A stretch of 36,025 nucleotides of DNA from Candidatus Aldehydirespirator catecholifindens. Its GTDB lineage: Bacteria; Actinomycetota; Acidimicrobiia; Acidimicrobiales; Aldehydirespiratoraceae. Shown piece after piece: positions 8,666 to 16,620 of the stretch. Location: contig JAPYNU010000068.1 in the NCBI GenBank assembly GCA_028283245.1, positions 1 through 36,025 of the forward strand, given 5' to 3'. Position numbers and translations under genes: made by a program. How positions within the stretch are numbered: the stretch's first letter is position 1; each line of letters opens with the position of its first letter. The notes beneath the pieces are model-generated. The model was not told where the DNA came from. It saw only the letters and a list, made by a program, of their open reading frames with translations, and did not search any database.

Positions 8666-8679
8666 TTGGATCGCCATGA
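8635..8679 (+). CDS. Possible 14-codon leader peptide overlapping the aminomutase start
   Basis: ATG at 8635 opens a 14-residue frame (MRSNQFDMRSIGSP) whose TGA (8677-8679) overlaps the aminomutase ATG (8676) in an ATGA junction. AGGAG at 8618-8622 sits 12 bases upstream of the ATG. The arrangement would couple translation of the aminomutase to that of the leader. No run of regulatory codons is visible, and the frame could be accidental. Confidence 0.35.
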   Translation: MRSNQFDMRSIGSP

Positions 8680-10118
8680 GCAGGACCAAATACCAACCAA
8701 CAAAACGGGAGCGGCTCGTCCTCGACATGGTTGAGAATCCTCGCTATGACCGCCAGATCATCAACGGTTTAGACCCCTTCATCAACGGTACCGCTCCCGA
8801 TGATATGCGAGGTTTCTATACACCGCAGGAAACCACCCAATTGGTGAACCTGCGCGGAACTGAGCGTGACATTGAGGCCAGAATGCCAGTCAAGATCACT
8901 CGGCATTTCTTCGAACTCGCCAAGTCAAGCACGGCATTGCAGAAGCTGGTCAAAGCCTCACCCGATGAGACACTGAACCTAGAAGGAGCTGAAGATCCCG
9001 GCAATCAGATGGACTACAGCCCGGTAGAAGGGCTGATCCACAAATACGAGATGGGGTTGCTGTATGTGATCTCAACTTGTTCGTCGCACTGTCGGTTCTG
9101 TTATCGAGAAGAGCTCATCGCCCGCAAGGAGGTTGAGCGCTACGACGGCACCGTCGAGAAGAAGGGACTGGCCCAGGTTGCGGAGGTCTGCGAATACATC
9201 CGCGCCCACAATCTTGCTGTGGAGGCTAACGGAGGTCGGCATCCTGAAACCGGCAGAGAGAAACTGCGAGAGATTCTGCTCTCGGGTGGCGATCCGATGG
9301 TCTTGCCCAACAACAAGCTTGCCGCTTGGTTTGCTGCGTTGGCCGAGTCGGGGGTTGAGGCGATTCGCCTGGGAACCAAAGAGATGGCTTTCTACCCGGA
9401 TCGCTTCGATGATGCGTTCTTGGCGATGATGGACCGGTTTCATGAGGTTTACCCCGAAGTCGGTTTTCGGCTAATGGTTCATTTCAATCATCCCGATGAG
9501 ATTCTGAGCAAAGACTTATCTGGTGGCTACATAAGTGATGAGGCCGGGTTCTATCAATGGAATCCCCGAGCACGACGGGCTGTTGACGCTGTTGTATCAC
9601 GAGGCTGGATCAGTGTCGAGAACCAGTCACCGATCATTAGAGGTGTCAACGATGACTCTGACGCTTTGCGGATACTTCAGCGCACCCTAAAAAGAGTCGG
9701 CATCGAGAATCACTATTTCTTCTGCGGACGTGACATCGTCGCCTACCGAGCTTTCAACGTGCCCATAGAGACCGCATGGCACACGTTGAACGACTCCCAG
9801 CGCGGACTGTCGGGCGTGGAGGCACACGCCCGACTCTCAATCACTCATTACAAAGGCAAAACCGAAGTAGCTGCGGTCAGTGATCAACCGGTGGCTGGTC
9901 TACCTGGGGCTGAAAACGGTGTAGTGGTATTCAAGCTTCTGCGCAGCGCAGCCGATGCCCCAGACCGAGGCAAAATGTGCATTGTGGGGCGCAACCCTGA
10001 AGCGCTGTGGTTCGACGACTACGAGGATCGGGTTCTCTTCGATGAAGCTGGCCTGTTTGACTATCGGCGAGTCAAGCCGGTTGCGGCCGATTTTGAGCTG
10101 ACGGCCTTGTCGGCCTGA
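8676..10118 (+). CDS. Lysine 2,3-aminomutase (KamA)-family radical SAM enzyme, divergent
   Basis: A 480-residue protein with the radical SAM cluster motif CSSHCRFC (Cys135, Cys139, Cys142), the SGGDP SAM-binding segment (203-207) and NQSPIIRGVNDD (316-327), all characteristic of PLP-dependent 2,3-aminomutases that move an alpha-amino group to the beta carbon. In lysine 2,3-aminomutase the PLP lysine sits in PGGGGK; here the corresponding stretch reads THYKGKTEV, leaving Lys395 (or Lys393) as the probable PLP lysine. The Asp residues that bind the lysine side-chain ammonium group appear absent by eye alignment, so the substrate is probably not lysine. The next genes encode a CoA-transferase and a class III aminotransferase, which points to catabolism of a beta-amino acid (inference). 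It is longer than the usual roughly 420 residues, mainly through N- and C-terminal extensions. Confidence 0.82.
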   Translation: MSRTKYQPTKRERLVLDMVENPRYDRQIINGLDPFINGTAPDDMRGFYTPQETTQLVNLRGTERDIEARMPVKITRHFFELAKSSTALQKLVKASPDETLNLEGAEDPGNQMDYSPVEGLIHKYEMGLLYVISTCSSHCRFCYREELIARKEVERYDGTVEKKGLAQVAEVCEYIRAHNLAVEANGGRHPETGREKLREILLSGGDPMVLPNNKLAAWFAALAESGVEAIRLGTKEMAFYPDRFDDAFLAMMDRFHEVYPEVGFRLMVHFNHPDEILSKDLSGGYISDEAGFYQWNPRARRAVDAVVSRGWISVENQSPIIRGVNDDSDALRILQRTLKRVGIENHYFFCGRDIVAYRAFNVPIETAWHTLNDSQRGLSGVEAHARLSITHYKGKTEVAAVSDQPVAGLPGAENGVVVFKLLRSAADAPDRGKMCIVGRNPEALWFDDYEDRVLFDEAGLFDYRRVKPVAADFELTALSA

Positions 10119-10137
10119 ATCGCCAAGACGCTTTCAG

Positions 10138-10833
10138 GTGATTGATAAACGGGTCGCTGATCTCGCCTACGCCGTAGCCGACATTGCCGACCGGTCAACG
10201 ATCATGGTCGGCGGTTTCGGTGAGGCGGGAAGCCCGGTCGAACTGATTCATGCACTCATTGATCAGGGCGCAGCCGAACTAACCGTGATCAGCAACAACA
10301 CTGGAAGCGGTGATTTCGGCCTAGCGGCGCTCATCGGGGCGCGACGTGTAGCCAAAGTCGTCTGCTCCTATCCCCGCAGTGCTGGCTCAACTGTGTTCTC
10401 AGATCTTTACCGGGCTGGGCTCATAGAACTCGAACTCGTCCCGCAAGGCACTCTCGCTGAACGGATCCGAGCAGGTGGGGCAGGCATAGCAGCTTTCTAT
10501 ACCCCCACTGGGGTTGCGACGGCTCTGGCTGAAGGCAAAGAGCAGCGCGTTTTCGACGGTCAGCCGTATCTGCTTGAGCGTGCACTCACCGCTGATGTGG
10601 CACTGATCAAGGCGCGAGCCGCTGACTGGCACGGAAATCTCGTTTACAACAAGACCGCCCGAAATTTCTCGCCGCTGATGGCTGCTGCGGCTTCGACAAC
10701 CATCGTTGAGGCAACAGCTGTTGATGCTCCAGGCACATTGGATCCTGAAACAGTTGTCACTCCCGGCATCTTCGTTGACCGTGTTGTGCAAGTCGCTGAT
10801 TTTGCCTACGAGCCGGTTCTCGCAGCTCAATGA
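10138..10833 (+). CDS. 3-oxoacid CoA-transferase (family I), subunit A (AtoD/ScoA-like)
   Basis: A 231-residue subunit starting at GTG 10138, the only possible start after an in-frame stop at 10099. The N-terminus (INKxVxxxxxAVADI pattern) and MVGGFGEAGSP (23-33) match the glycine-rich motif of family I alpha subunits. The enzyme moves CoA from a donor such as succinyl-CoA or acetyl-CoA to a 3-oxo acid in the cytoplasm. It lies 19 bases after the aminomutase gene and overlaps the B-subunit gene by ATGA. A CoA-transferase here would activate the beta-keto acid formed by transamination of a beta-amino acid (inference). No clear ribosome-binding site is visible. Confidence 0.88.
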   Translation: MIDKRVADLAYAVADIADRSTIMVGGFGEAGSPVELIHALIDQGAAELTVISNNTGSGDFGLAALIGARRVAKVVCSYPRSAGSTVFSDLYRAGLIELELVPQGTLAERIRAGGAGIAAFYTPTGVATALAEGKEQRVFDGQPYLLERALTADVALIKARAADWHGNLVYNKTARNFSPLMAAAASTTIVEATAVDAPGTLDPETVVTPGIFVDRVVQVADFAYEPVLAAQ

Positions 10834-11528
10834 GTGATCTGTCCGCCAGCAAGGTTGGCAAACTCAAAGGCTGGACACGCAATCAGATGGCGGCTCTGGC
10901 TGCTGCTGACATAGCCGATGGGTCATACGTGAACCTCGGTATCGGCATCCCTGAGCTGATAGCACATCACATTCCACCCGACCGTGAGATAGTCCTGCAC
11001 ACCGAGAACGGGCTACTAGGCATGGGCCCAGCCCCCGACCCGCAAGCCGTTGACCCCGACCTAATCAACGCTGGCAAGAAGCCGGTCACTACCTTGCCTG
11101 GCGCATCTTTCTTTCATCACGCCGACAGTTTCGCCATGATTCGCGGCGGTCATCTTGACTTGTGCGTGCTTGGCGCTCTTGAAGTTGCGGCCAACGGTGG
11201 TCTCGCTAACTGGTCAACAGGTGCCACAGACGCGGTTCCGGCTGTTGGCGGAGCGATGGATCTAGTTAGCGGAGTCAAAGCAGTACACATCTTGACTAGC
11301 CATTGCACCAAAGAAGGATCACCGAAACTAGTTGAACGATGTACTCGCCCGCTCACAGGCAAAGGGGTCGTCAACCGGGTTTACACCGACCTAGCAATAT
11401 TCGATATTGGCGCAGCTGGTTTTGATCTTGTCTGCCTGGCCCCGGGAGTTGATTTCAGCGATGTCATCGAACGCACCGCCGCCCCTGTGAACGACATCAG
11501 GCCAAAGGACGAGCGAACATGGACATGA
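10830..11528 (+). CDS. 3-oxoacid CoA-transferase (family I), subunit B (AtoA/ScoB-like)
   Basis: A 232-residue beta subunit. VNLGIGIPELIAHHIP (34-49) and the active-site motif HTENGLLGMGP (57-67), with Glu59 as the expected thioester-forming glutamate, identify it. DLCVLGALEVAANGGLANW and KLVERCTRPLTGKGVVNRVYTDLAIF are further family blocks. It forms the active enzyme with the preceding subunit. Its 3' end overlaps the aminotransferase ATG by 10 bases, tying transamination and CoA activation to one transcript. Confidence 0.9.
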   Translation: MSDLSASKVGKLKGWTRNQMAALAAADIADGSYVNLGIGIPELIAHHIPPDREIVLHTENGLLGMGPAPDPQAVDPDLINAGKKPVTTLPGASFFHHADSFAMIRGGHLDLCVLGALEVAANGGLANWSTGATDAVPAVGGAMDLVSGVKAVHILTSHCTKEGSPKLVERCTRPLTGKGVVNRVYTDLAIFDIGAAGFDLVCLAPGVDFSDVIERTAAPVNDIRPKDERTWT

Positions 11529-12847
11529 AGGCAGCTGGTGCCGCGGACGCGGTCAATTCACAGCGTCTCTATGACAGAGCCAAAAAGGTCATGGCTGGCG
11601 GGGTTAGCCGCAACACGGTCATGCACAAGCCGCATCCTCTCTATGCTGCCCACGCCGAGGGATGCCGCATAACCGATGTTGATGGCGTTGAACGAATCGA
11701 TTTCGCCAACAATATGACCTCGCTTATTCATGGACACGCTCATCCTGCTGTCACGGAAGCTGTGATAAAGCAACTCCAGCGCGGCTCTGCTTACACCTTG
11801 GCCACCGAGATCGAACTCGACTACGCCGAGCAGCTTTGTGCTAGGAACCCGACCTTCGAACAGGTTCGCTTCGTTAACTCTGGAACCGAAGCAGTGATGG
11901 GGGCTCTCAAAGCAGCGCGGGCATTCACCGGGCGACCCAAGATCGCCAAAGTTGAGGGCACATATCACGGCCTCTACGATTTCGCGGAGGTCAGCCAGAC
12001 TGCAGCCCCAAGCAACTGGGGAAGCCTCGACAGTCCGGCATCAGTGCCAGTCGCGCAAGCAACTCCGCAATCGGTGCTTGATGATGTGGTTGTTGTTCCC
12101 TTCAACGACCCGCAAAGGGCTCACAGGATTCTTGATCGGCACGCATCACATATTGCCTGTGTCCTGCTGGATGTGATGCCGCATCGAGCTGGCCTTTATC
12201 CGGCTCTAACCGAGTTCGCTGTCGCGCTGCAAGATTGGGCTAGAGCCAACGGCTCTCTTCTCATTGTTGATGAGGTGATCACATTCCGAAACTCTTTCGG
12301 TGGGGCTCAGCAGCTTTACCAGCTGACCCCTGACCTCACCACGCTTGGCAAGATCATCGGCGGGGGACTGCCTGTTGGCGCTATTGCCGGGCGGGCCGAG
12401 ATCATGCAACTCATGAACCCGCATGGCGACAATTACCGTCTGTCTTACTCGGGCACTTTTTCGGCTAACCCGATCACCATGACTGCGGGCTATGTTGCTA
12501 TGGGGCTCTTTGACCGCAATGAAGTCCAGCGACTCAATCAGCTTGGTGAGCAGGCTCGCCGGGGCATAGCTTCTGTTATTGAGTCACGCGGCTGCGAGGC
12601 CAGCGTCAGCGGTGCCGGATCACTGTTTCGGATTCATATGCAGGCTGAAGCCCCCAAGGACTATCGAATGGGTTATCCGACCGAGGAGCAGTCCAGTCGC
12701 TTGAGACAGTTCTTTGATCATCTGCTCAATGATGGAATATTGCTCATATACAGCTGCGCTGGGTCTATCTCCACCGCTATGAGCCATTTTGAGGTTGAGC
12801 AGCTGATCACCGCTGTCGATAAGGCTTTGGGCAGCGTCAAGTTCTAG
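11519..12847 (+). CDS. Class III PLP-dependent aminotransferase resembling beta-amino-acid transaminases (glutamate-1-semialdehyde aminomutase-like)
   Basis: A 442-residue fold-type I enzyme: SGTEA at 121-125 (phosphate of PLP), Asp251 in the LLIVDEVITF strand, and Lys278 in LTTLGKIIGGGLPVGA as the PLP lysine. It is clearly of the glutamate-1-semialdehyde 2,1-aminomutase group. The SGTFSANPITMTAGY block and GGVSRNTVM (Arg31) look very like the beta-phenylalanine aminotransferase of Variovorax, in which the equivalent arginine binds the substrate carboxylate (from memory). It sits with an aminomutase and a CoA-transferase rather than with heme-biosynthesis genes, so transamination of a beta-amino acid to a beta-keto acid is the favoured role. 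A second in-frame ATG at 11525 is an alternative start. Confidence 0.85.
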   Translation: MDMKAAGAADAVNSQRLYDRAKKVMAGGVSRNTVMHKPHPLYAAHAEGCRITDVDGVERIDFANNMTSLIHGHAHPAVTEAVIKQLQRGSAYTLATEIELDYAEQLCARNPTFEQVRFVNSGTEAVMGALKAARAFTGRPKIAKVEGTYHGLYDFAEVSQTAAPSNWGSLDSPASVPVAQATPQSVLDDVVVVPFNDPQRAHRILDRHASHIACVLLDVMPHRAGLYPALTEFAVALQDWARANGSLLIVDEVITFRNSFGGAQQLYQLTPDLTTLGKIIGGGLPVGAIAGRAEIMQLMNPHGDNYRLSYSGTFSANPITMTAGYVAMGLFDRNEVQRLNQLGEQARRGIASVIESRGCEASVSGAGSLFRIHMQAEAPKDYRMGYPTEEQSSRLRQFFDHLLNDGILLIYSCAGSISTAMSHFEVEQLITAVDKALGSVKF

Positions 12848-12850
12848 CCT
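12845..12850 (+). promoter_or_regulatory. Candidate leaderless -10 element (TAGCCT) for the helicase
   Basis: TAGCCT fits the actinobacterial -10 pattern TANNNT and ends exactly six bases before GTG 12857, which would put the transcription start on the start codon. It overlaps the aminotransferase stop codon, so part of the match is constrained by coding. No ribosome-binding site precedes the GTG, consistent with leaderless translation. Confidence 0.4.
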
Positions 12851-12856
12851 GCGGCG

Positions 12857-15019
12857 GTGGTCACTCCCGCTCTCGGCACTTTCCTGCCCGCCGCTGCTAC
12901 GGGCGGCATCAACTCAGCTAGCAACAGCTCAGCTGGCACTGCTGCTGCCGACGAACTGCTTGATGCATTCATTGAATGGTCACTCGTCGCTGGACTTGAG
13001 CTGTATCCGCATCAGGAGGAGGCGATACTGCGCCTGCTGGCAGGCGAGAACGTGGTGCTGGCCACCCCCACCGGCTCGGGTAAGTCTCTGGTAGCGCTAG
13101 CAGGCGCGTTTGCCATGCTGGCGCAGCAGCGCAGAGCCGTCTACACAGCTCCGATCAAGGCTTTGGTAAGCGAAAAGTTTTTTGAACTTACAGCAGCTTT
13201 CGGCCCAGCCGATGTGGGCATGGTCACCGGTGACGCTTCCGTCAACGGTGATGCTCATGTGATTGCTTGCACTGCTGAGATCTTGGCGCAGCGGACGCTT
13301 CGTAGCGGTGCTGACACGCCTGTTGATCTAGTAGTGATGGACGAGTTTCACTACTACGGAGACCGCGACCGTGGTTGGGCTTGGCAGGTACCGCTGCTGC
13401 AGCTGCCGGGCGCTCAGTTCTTGTTGATGTCGGCCACGCTCGGCGACACCAAAGCTTTGCAGCGTGATCTCACAGCTCGAACCGGCCGCCCGACCGCGTT
13501 GGTGGCTTCGGCTGAGCGTCCAGTGCCTCTTGATGTGGAATATCGTGAAACTCCGCTGCATGTTTCGATTGAGGAACTCCTGAAATCCGCCCGCGTCCCG
13601 GTTTATATCGTTCATTTTACGCAGCGTGATGCCACCGCCCGTGCTCAGAGCTTGACCAGTATGCGTGTGTTAAACGACACCGAGAAAGCAGCGGTCAAAG
13701 AAGCTGTCGGAGGTTTTAGGTTTGATACCCCTATCGGCAAAGATCTGCGCCGTTTCGTGCTGGCTGGTATCGGTGTGCATCATGCGGGCATGTTGCCCAA
13801 ATACCGGCTATTGGTAGAGAAACTGGCTCAGCAGGGGCTGCTCAAGCTGGTTTGCGGCACCGACACTCTGGGCGTGGGGGTGAACGTGCCGATCCGCACA
13901 GTGCTTTTCACTCAGCTTTACAAATACGACGGTCGCCGCAGCCGGGTGCTGTCGGTACGTGATTTTCAGCAGATCGCAGGCCGGGCCGGACGACGCGGTT
14001 TCGACACTGTCGGTAGCGTCTGGGTGCAGGCACCGCAGCACGCAGTGGAAAACAAGCGTGCTGAGATGCGTGCCGCTGGTGATCCCGCGAAGCTGCGCAA
14101 GTTGGTGCGTAAAAAGCCGCCGGAGCGTGGCTACGCCCACTACGACGACAAGACCCTCAAACGACTGTGGGAAGGCACCCCCGAAACGCTCGAATCCAGC
14201 TTTGATGTCAGCCACGCCATGATGCTCAACGTCTTGGATCGTCACACCGACGGCTGCGCAGCCATGAAAGCTCTGCTGGTTGACAATCACGAGCCTCGGC
14301 AGCGACAGCGTCGCCATATTCGCAAAGCGATTGGTGTGTTCCGGTCACTGCTTGACGCTCAGATCGTGGAGGTGCTAGACGAGCCCGAACCCGCAGGCCG
14401 GAGGGTGCGCGTCAACCTTGATCTTCAGGATGATTTCAGGCTCAATCAGCCTCTGGGATTATTCGCAGTGGAAGCTTTGGGAGTACTAGATCGTGAAGCG
14501 CCCGACTACTGGTCGCAGGCACTGAGCGTGGTGGAGTCAGTGCTGGAAGATCCGACGGCGGTGTTGATCGCGCAGCGCGACGCGGCGCGTGATGAGCTGA
14601 TGACCCAACTCAAGACCGAAGGCGTGGAATATGAGGAGCGGATGGCTCGCCTAGCTGAGGTCACCTGGCCAAAACCCGAATCAGAGTTCATTGAGCCCGC
14701 TTTCGCGGTTTTTGCTCAGCATCATCCCTGGGTGGGGCAGCTGCGGGTCAGCCCCAAGTCAGTGCTGCGTGACATGGTCGAACACGCTGACACTTTTAAC
14801 CAGTATGTGAGCCGTTACGGCCTGAAACGCTCCGAAGGGTTGCTGCTGCGCTATTTGACCGACTGCTATAAGGCTCTAGTGCAGACCGTGCCAGCCGTCG
14901 CCGTCAACGATCGCTTGGCTGAGGTGACCAAGTGGCTGAGTGAACTGCTGAATAAAGTCGACTCAAGCCTTCTCGACGAATGGGAGCGTCTGCGTGCCGC
15001 AGCACCACAAGAACCTTGA
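12857..15019 (+). CDS. Ski2-like DEAD/DEAH-box helicase with DUF3516-type C-terminal region
   Basis: A 720-residue superfamily 2 helicase. Motif I ATPTGSGKS is at 69-77, motif II DEFH at 162-165, motif III SATL at 192-195 and motif VI QIAGRAGRRG at 372-381. The C-terminal 300 residues resemble the DUF3516 region found after this helicase core in actinobacteria, replacing the arch and helical domains of Ski2/Mtr4. The role is probably RNA unwinding in RNA turnover or quality control (family inference). The N-terminal 35 residues are Ala/Ser/Gly-rich and the exact start is uncertain; GTG 12857 is favoured by the -10-like hexamer six bases upstream. The gene starts nine bases after the aminotransferase stop but is functionally unrelated to it, and converges on the next gene. 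Confidence 0.85.
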   Translation: MVTPALGTFLPAAATGGINSASNSSAGTAAADELLDAFIEWSLVAGLELYPHQEEAILRLLAGENVVLATPTGSGKSLVALAGAFAMLAQQRRAVYTAPIKALVSEKFFELTAAFGPADVGMVTGDASVNGDAHVIACTAEILAQRTLRSGADTPVDLVVMDEFHYYGDRDRGWAWQVPLLQLPGAQFLLMSATLGDTKALQRDLTARTGRPTALVASAERPVPLDVEYRETPLHVSIEELLKSARVPVYIVHFTQRDATARAQSLTSMRVLNDTEKAAVKEAVGGFRFDTPIGKDLRRFVLAGIGVHHAGMLPKYRLLVEKLAQQGLLKLVCGTDTLGVGVNVPIRTVLFTQLYKYDGRRSRVLSVRDFQQIAGRAGRRGFDTVGSVWVQAPQHAVENKRAEMRAAGDPAKLRKLVRKKPPERGYAHYDDKTLKRLWEGTPETLESSFDVSHAMMLNVLDRHTDGCAAMKALLVDNHEPRQRQRRHIRKAIGVFRSLLDAQIVEVLDEPEPAGRRVRVNLDLQDDFRLNQPLGLFAVEALGVLDREAPDYWSQALSVVESVLEDPTAVLIAQRDAARDELMTQLKTEGVEYEERMARLAEVTWPKPESEFIEPAFAVFAQHHPWVGQLRVSPKSVLRDMVEHADTFNQYVSRYGLKRSEGLLLRYLTDCYKALVQTVPAVAVNDRLAEVTKWLSELLNKVDSSLLDEWERLRAAAPQEP

Positions 15020-15031
15020 GCTTGACCATTG

Positions 15032-15048
15032 CTGAAGGTTTCAGGGTT
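15032..15048 (+). terminator. Weak terminator-like hairpin between convergent genes
   Basis: CTGAA (15032-15036) and TTCAG (15040-15044) pair around a three-base loop, followed shortly by four Ts. It lies in the 29-base gap between the helicase stop and the convergent membrane-protein stop. The stem is only five pairs, so support is modest. Confidence 0.3.
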
Positions 15049-15843
15049 TTAGGTTCGGGCGGTTTGCGAGGTGATGCGGCTGATTAGTTCGGGGAGCCTC
15101 GGACAACCCTCAATCTTGGAAAATCTGCGGTCAATGTATATCAGCGTCACTAATATCACCAAGAAAGCTGCGAAAAAGTTGACTCCTTGACGTGTTACCA
15201 GGAACCAGTTAACGCTGGCGTTGTTGTATAGCCAGAAATCCCACACTGATGAGCCGACCTCATAGAAGGTGATTACCCAGGTGACGTTGCGCATGGTGGC
15301 CACAAAGTCGGGGTTGTTATAGATCCGCTCAGGCAGATTCAGAAAACGTCGAGCAGCCCACATCATGGCAGGCCGTCCAGCGATCACAGTGGCCGCAGCG
15401 GCTAGACCGATCAACATTTTGGTGCCGATACCTATACCGAAATACACGGCTTCGGTGCTCACCCCAAAGTCAATCAGTTCACGCTCCACAGCGATCGATA
15501 TACCAGCTCGTATTAGCAAATATAAGGTGATTACTGGCAGCCAGGCACCTATCGGCAGCCCTCGACGGCGTCGACTGTAAGCGGCTTTCACCGACCATGC
15601 CGAGGCTGCGATGATGGCTAGCTCAATATTGTTGAGTCCAGCAACTCGCAGCGAATCAAAGTTAAAAAAAGCTAAGAACAGCACCACCGGCATGAACTGA
15701 TCGAAGTTGCTGCGCCAGTCCCAGGCCGCATGACGTGAGGTTTTGGCTAGATCCCGAGTATCGGTGGTGTCGCAGCGGCTTGGGGAGCAGTCCGCAGAAT
15801 GCTCCACGGGCTGAGACACAGGATGTTCCACGGAACGGTTCAC
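15049..15843 (-). CDS. Six-helix membrane protein, possibly VC0807/DUF3159-like
   Basis: About 264 residues from GTG 15843, whose GTGA overlaps the stop of the upstream gene; an earlier TTG at 15861 would add six residues. After a 45-residue polar N-terminus there are about six hydrophobic segments, for example around FMPVVLFLAFF, ELAIIAASAWSV, LPVITLYLLIRAGISIAV, GTKMLIGLAAAATVIAG, VTWVITFYEVGSSVW and FFAAFLVILVTLIY. The arrangement with GRPAMMWAARRFL and the two closing helices recalls the VC0807/septation-protein-A-like group, but I cannot confirm this. The polar N-terminus contains an imperfect Val-Glu-His-Pro/Ser repeat. Function unknown. Confidence 0.65.
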   Translation of the reverse strand: MNRSVEHPVSQPVEHSADCSPSRCDTTDTRDLAKTSRHAAWDWRSNFDQFMPVVLFLAFFNFDSLRVAGLNNIELAIIAASAWSVKAAYSRRRRGLPIGAWLPVITLYLLIRAGISIAVERELIDFGVSTEAVYFGIGIGTKMLIGLAAAATVIAGRPAMMWAARRFLNLPERIYNNPDFVATMRNVTWVITFYEVGSSVWDFWLYNNASVNWFLVTRQGVNFFAAFLVILVTLIYIDRRFSKIEGCPRLPELISRITSQTART

Positions 15844-16571
15844 GGAGCGAGAGCCGCCCAAGCCTGGGCAACACTTTTGTCACCCATCACCGATAGCGAT
15901 GCATCATCAAGAGACAGACGGTTCCACATAGCCAAAAACAAAGCGCCGCCGGGGCCTCTGACCGCAGCGTCTCCTTTGATATGGGCACGCTCCATAAGGA
16001 CTTTGTCTCCGTCGGCTTGGACGAACCATTCGCCGTTGCCGTCGCTGCGATGCACATGCAGGCTGCTAGTAGGCAGGTCACGGCGTTTGCGTTTTTGAGC
16101 ATTGGGCAGAACGAACTCAAAGAACTCGTCCACGCCGTCGCTACCCTGCTCGCCTTCGACTGGGCCAGTGTCGCCTATGGCGTTCTCTGCATCCCAGCGA
16201 TGAACGCTGGTCTCATGCAGTATCCGGCGGAAGTAGAAGCCAGCGTCAGGGCGCGGCGACCAGTTCCAGATCTCGGTGTCGGGATCAATACCAGCCAGCG
16301 CTGTGGTCAACTGCGTGAGTGCATCGGCGGCGAAATCAACTGCGGTGTCGTCTGTGGGAGGCTGTGGCAGCTGCTCAACGGGTAGCGGCCCGGTGGCGCG
16401 GCCAGCCACGTAGGTAGCGACCATCGCATGTACCCGCCCCATATGCCCGGCAAGGTCACGCAGGTTCCAGCCAACGCAGGTGGGCACAACAGCGTCAAGG
16501 TCGCTTCGTGCGACTTCGATGAGGCGCTTGCCGTCCGATTCGATTTGTTCGATTATTGCTTGAGCATCCAT
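15840..16571 (-). CDS. Maleylpyruvate isomerase-family mycothiol-dependent enzyme (DinB-like fold)
   Basis: A 243-residue protein of the family in which a DinB-like four-helix metal-binding domain is followed by a small C-terminal domain. VPTCVGWNLRDLAGHMGRVH (29-48) and ILHETSVHRWDAENA (117-131) are hallmark blocks; His43 with Glu120 and His124 are at the expected metal-ligand positions by eye. Family members use mycothiol as thiol cofactor for isomerisation or detoxification, so the gene points to an actinobacterial host. Substrate cannot be predicted. It lies 49 bases downstream of the ABC-F gene and overlaps the membrane-protein start. Confidence 0.82.
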   Translation of the reverse strand: MDAQAIIEQIESDGKRLIEVARSDLDAVVPTCVGWNLRDLAGHMGRVHAMVATYVAGRATGPLPVEQLPQPPTDDTAVDFAADALTQLTTALAGIDPDTEIWNWSPRPDAGFYFRRILHETSVHRWDAENAIGDTGPVEGEQGSDGVDEFFEFVLPNAQKRKRRDLPTSSLHVHRSDGNGEWFVQADGDKVLMERAHIKGDAAVRGPGGALFLAMWNRLSLDDASLSVMGDKSVAQAWAALAP

Positions 16572-16620
16572 ATGTCTTGCATCCAGTGGTTGGCATCCAT
16601 AGCTCTATTGTGCCTGCCTA

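Noticed and set aside
8676..12847. Classical lysine fermentation cluster
   Set aside because: No kamDE, kdd, kce or kal genes are present and the aminomutase lacks the lysine-selecting residues by eye.
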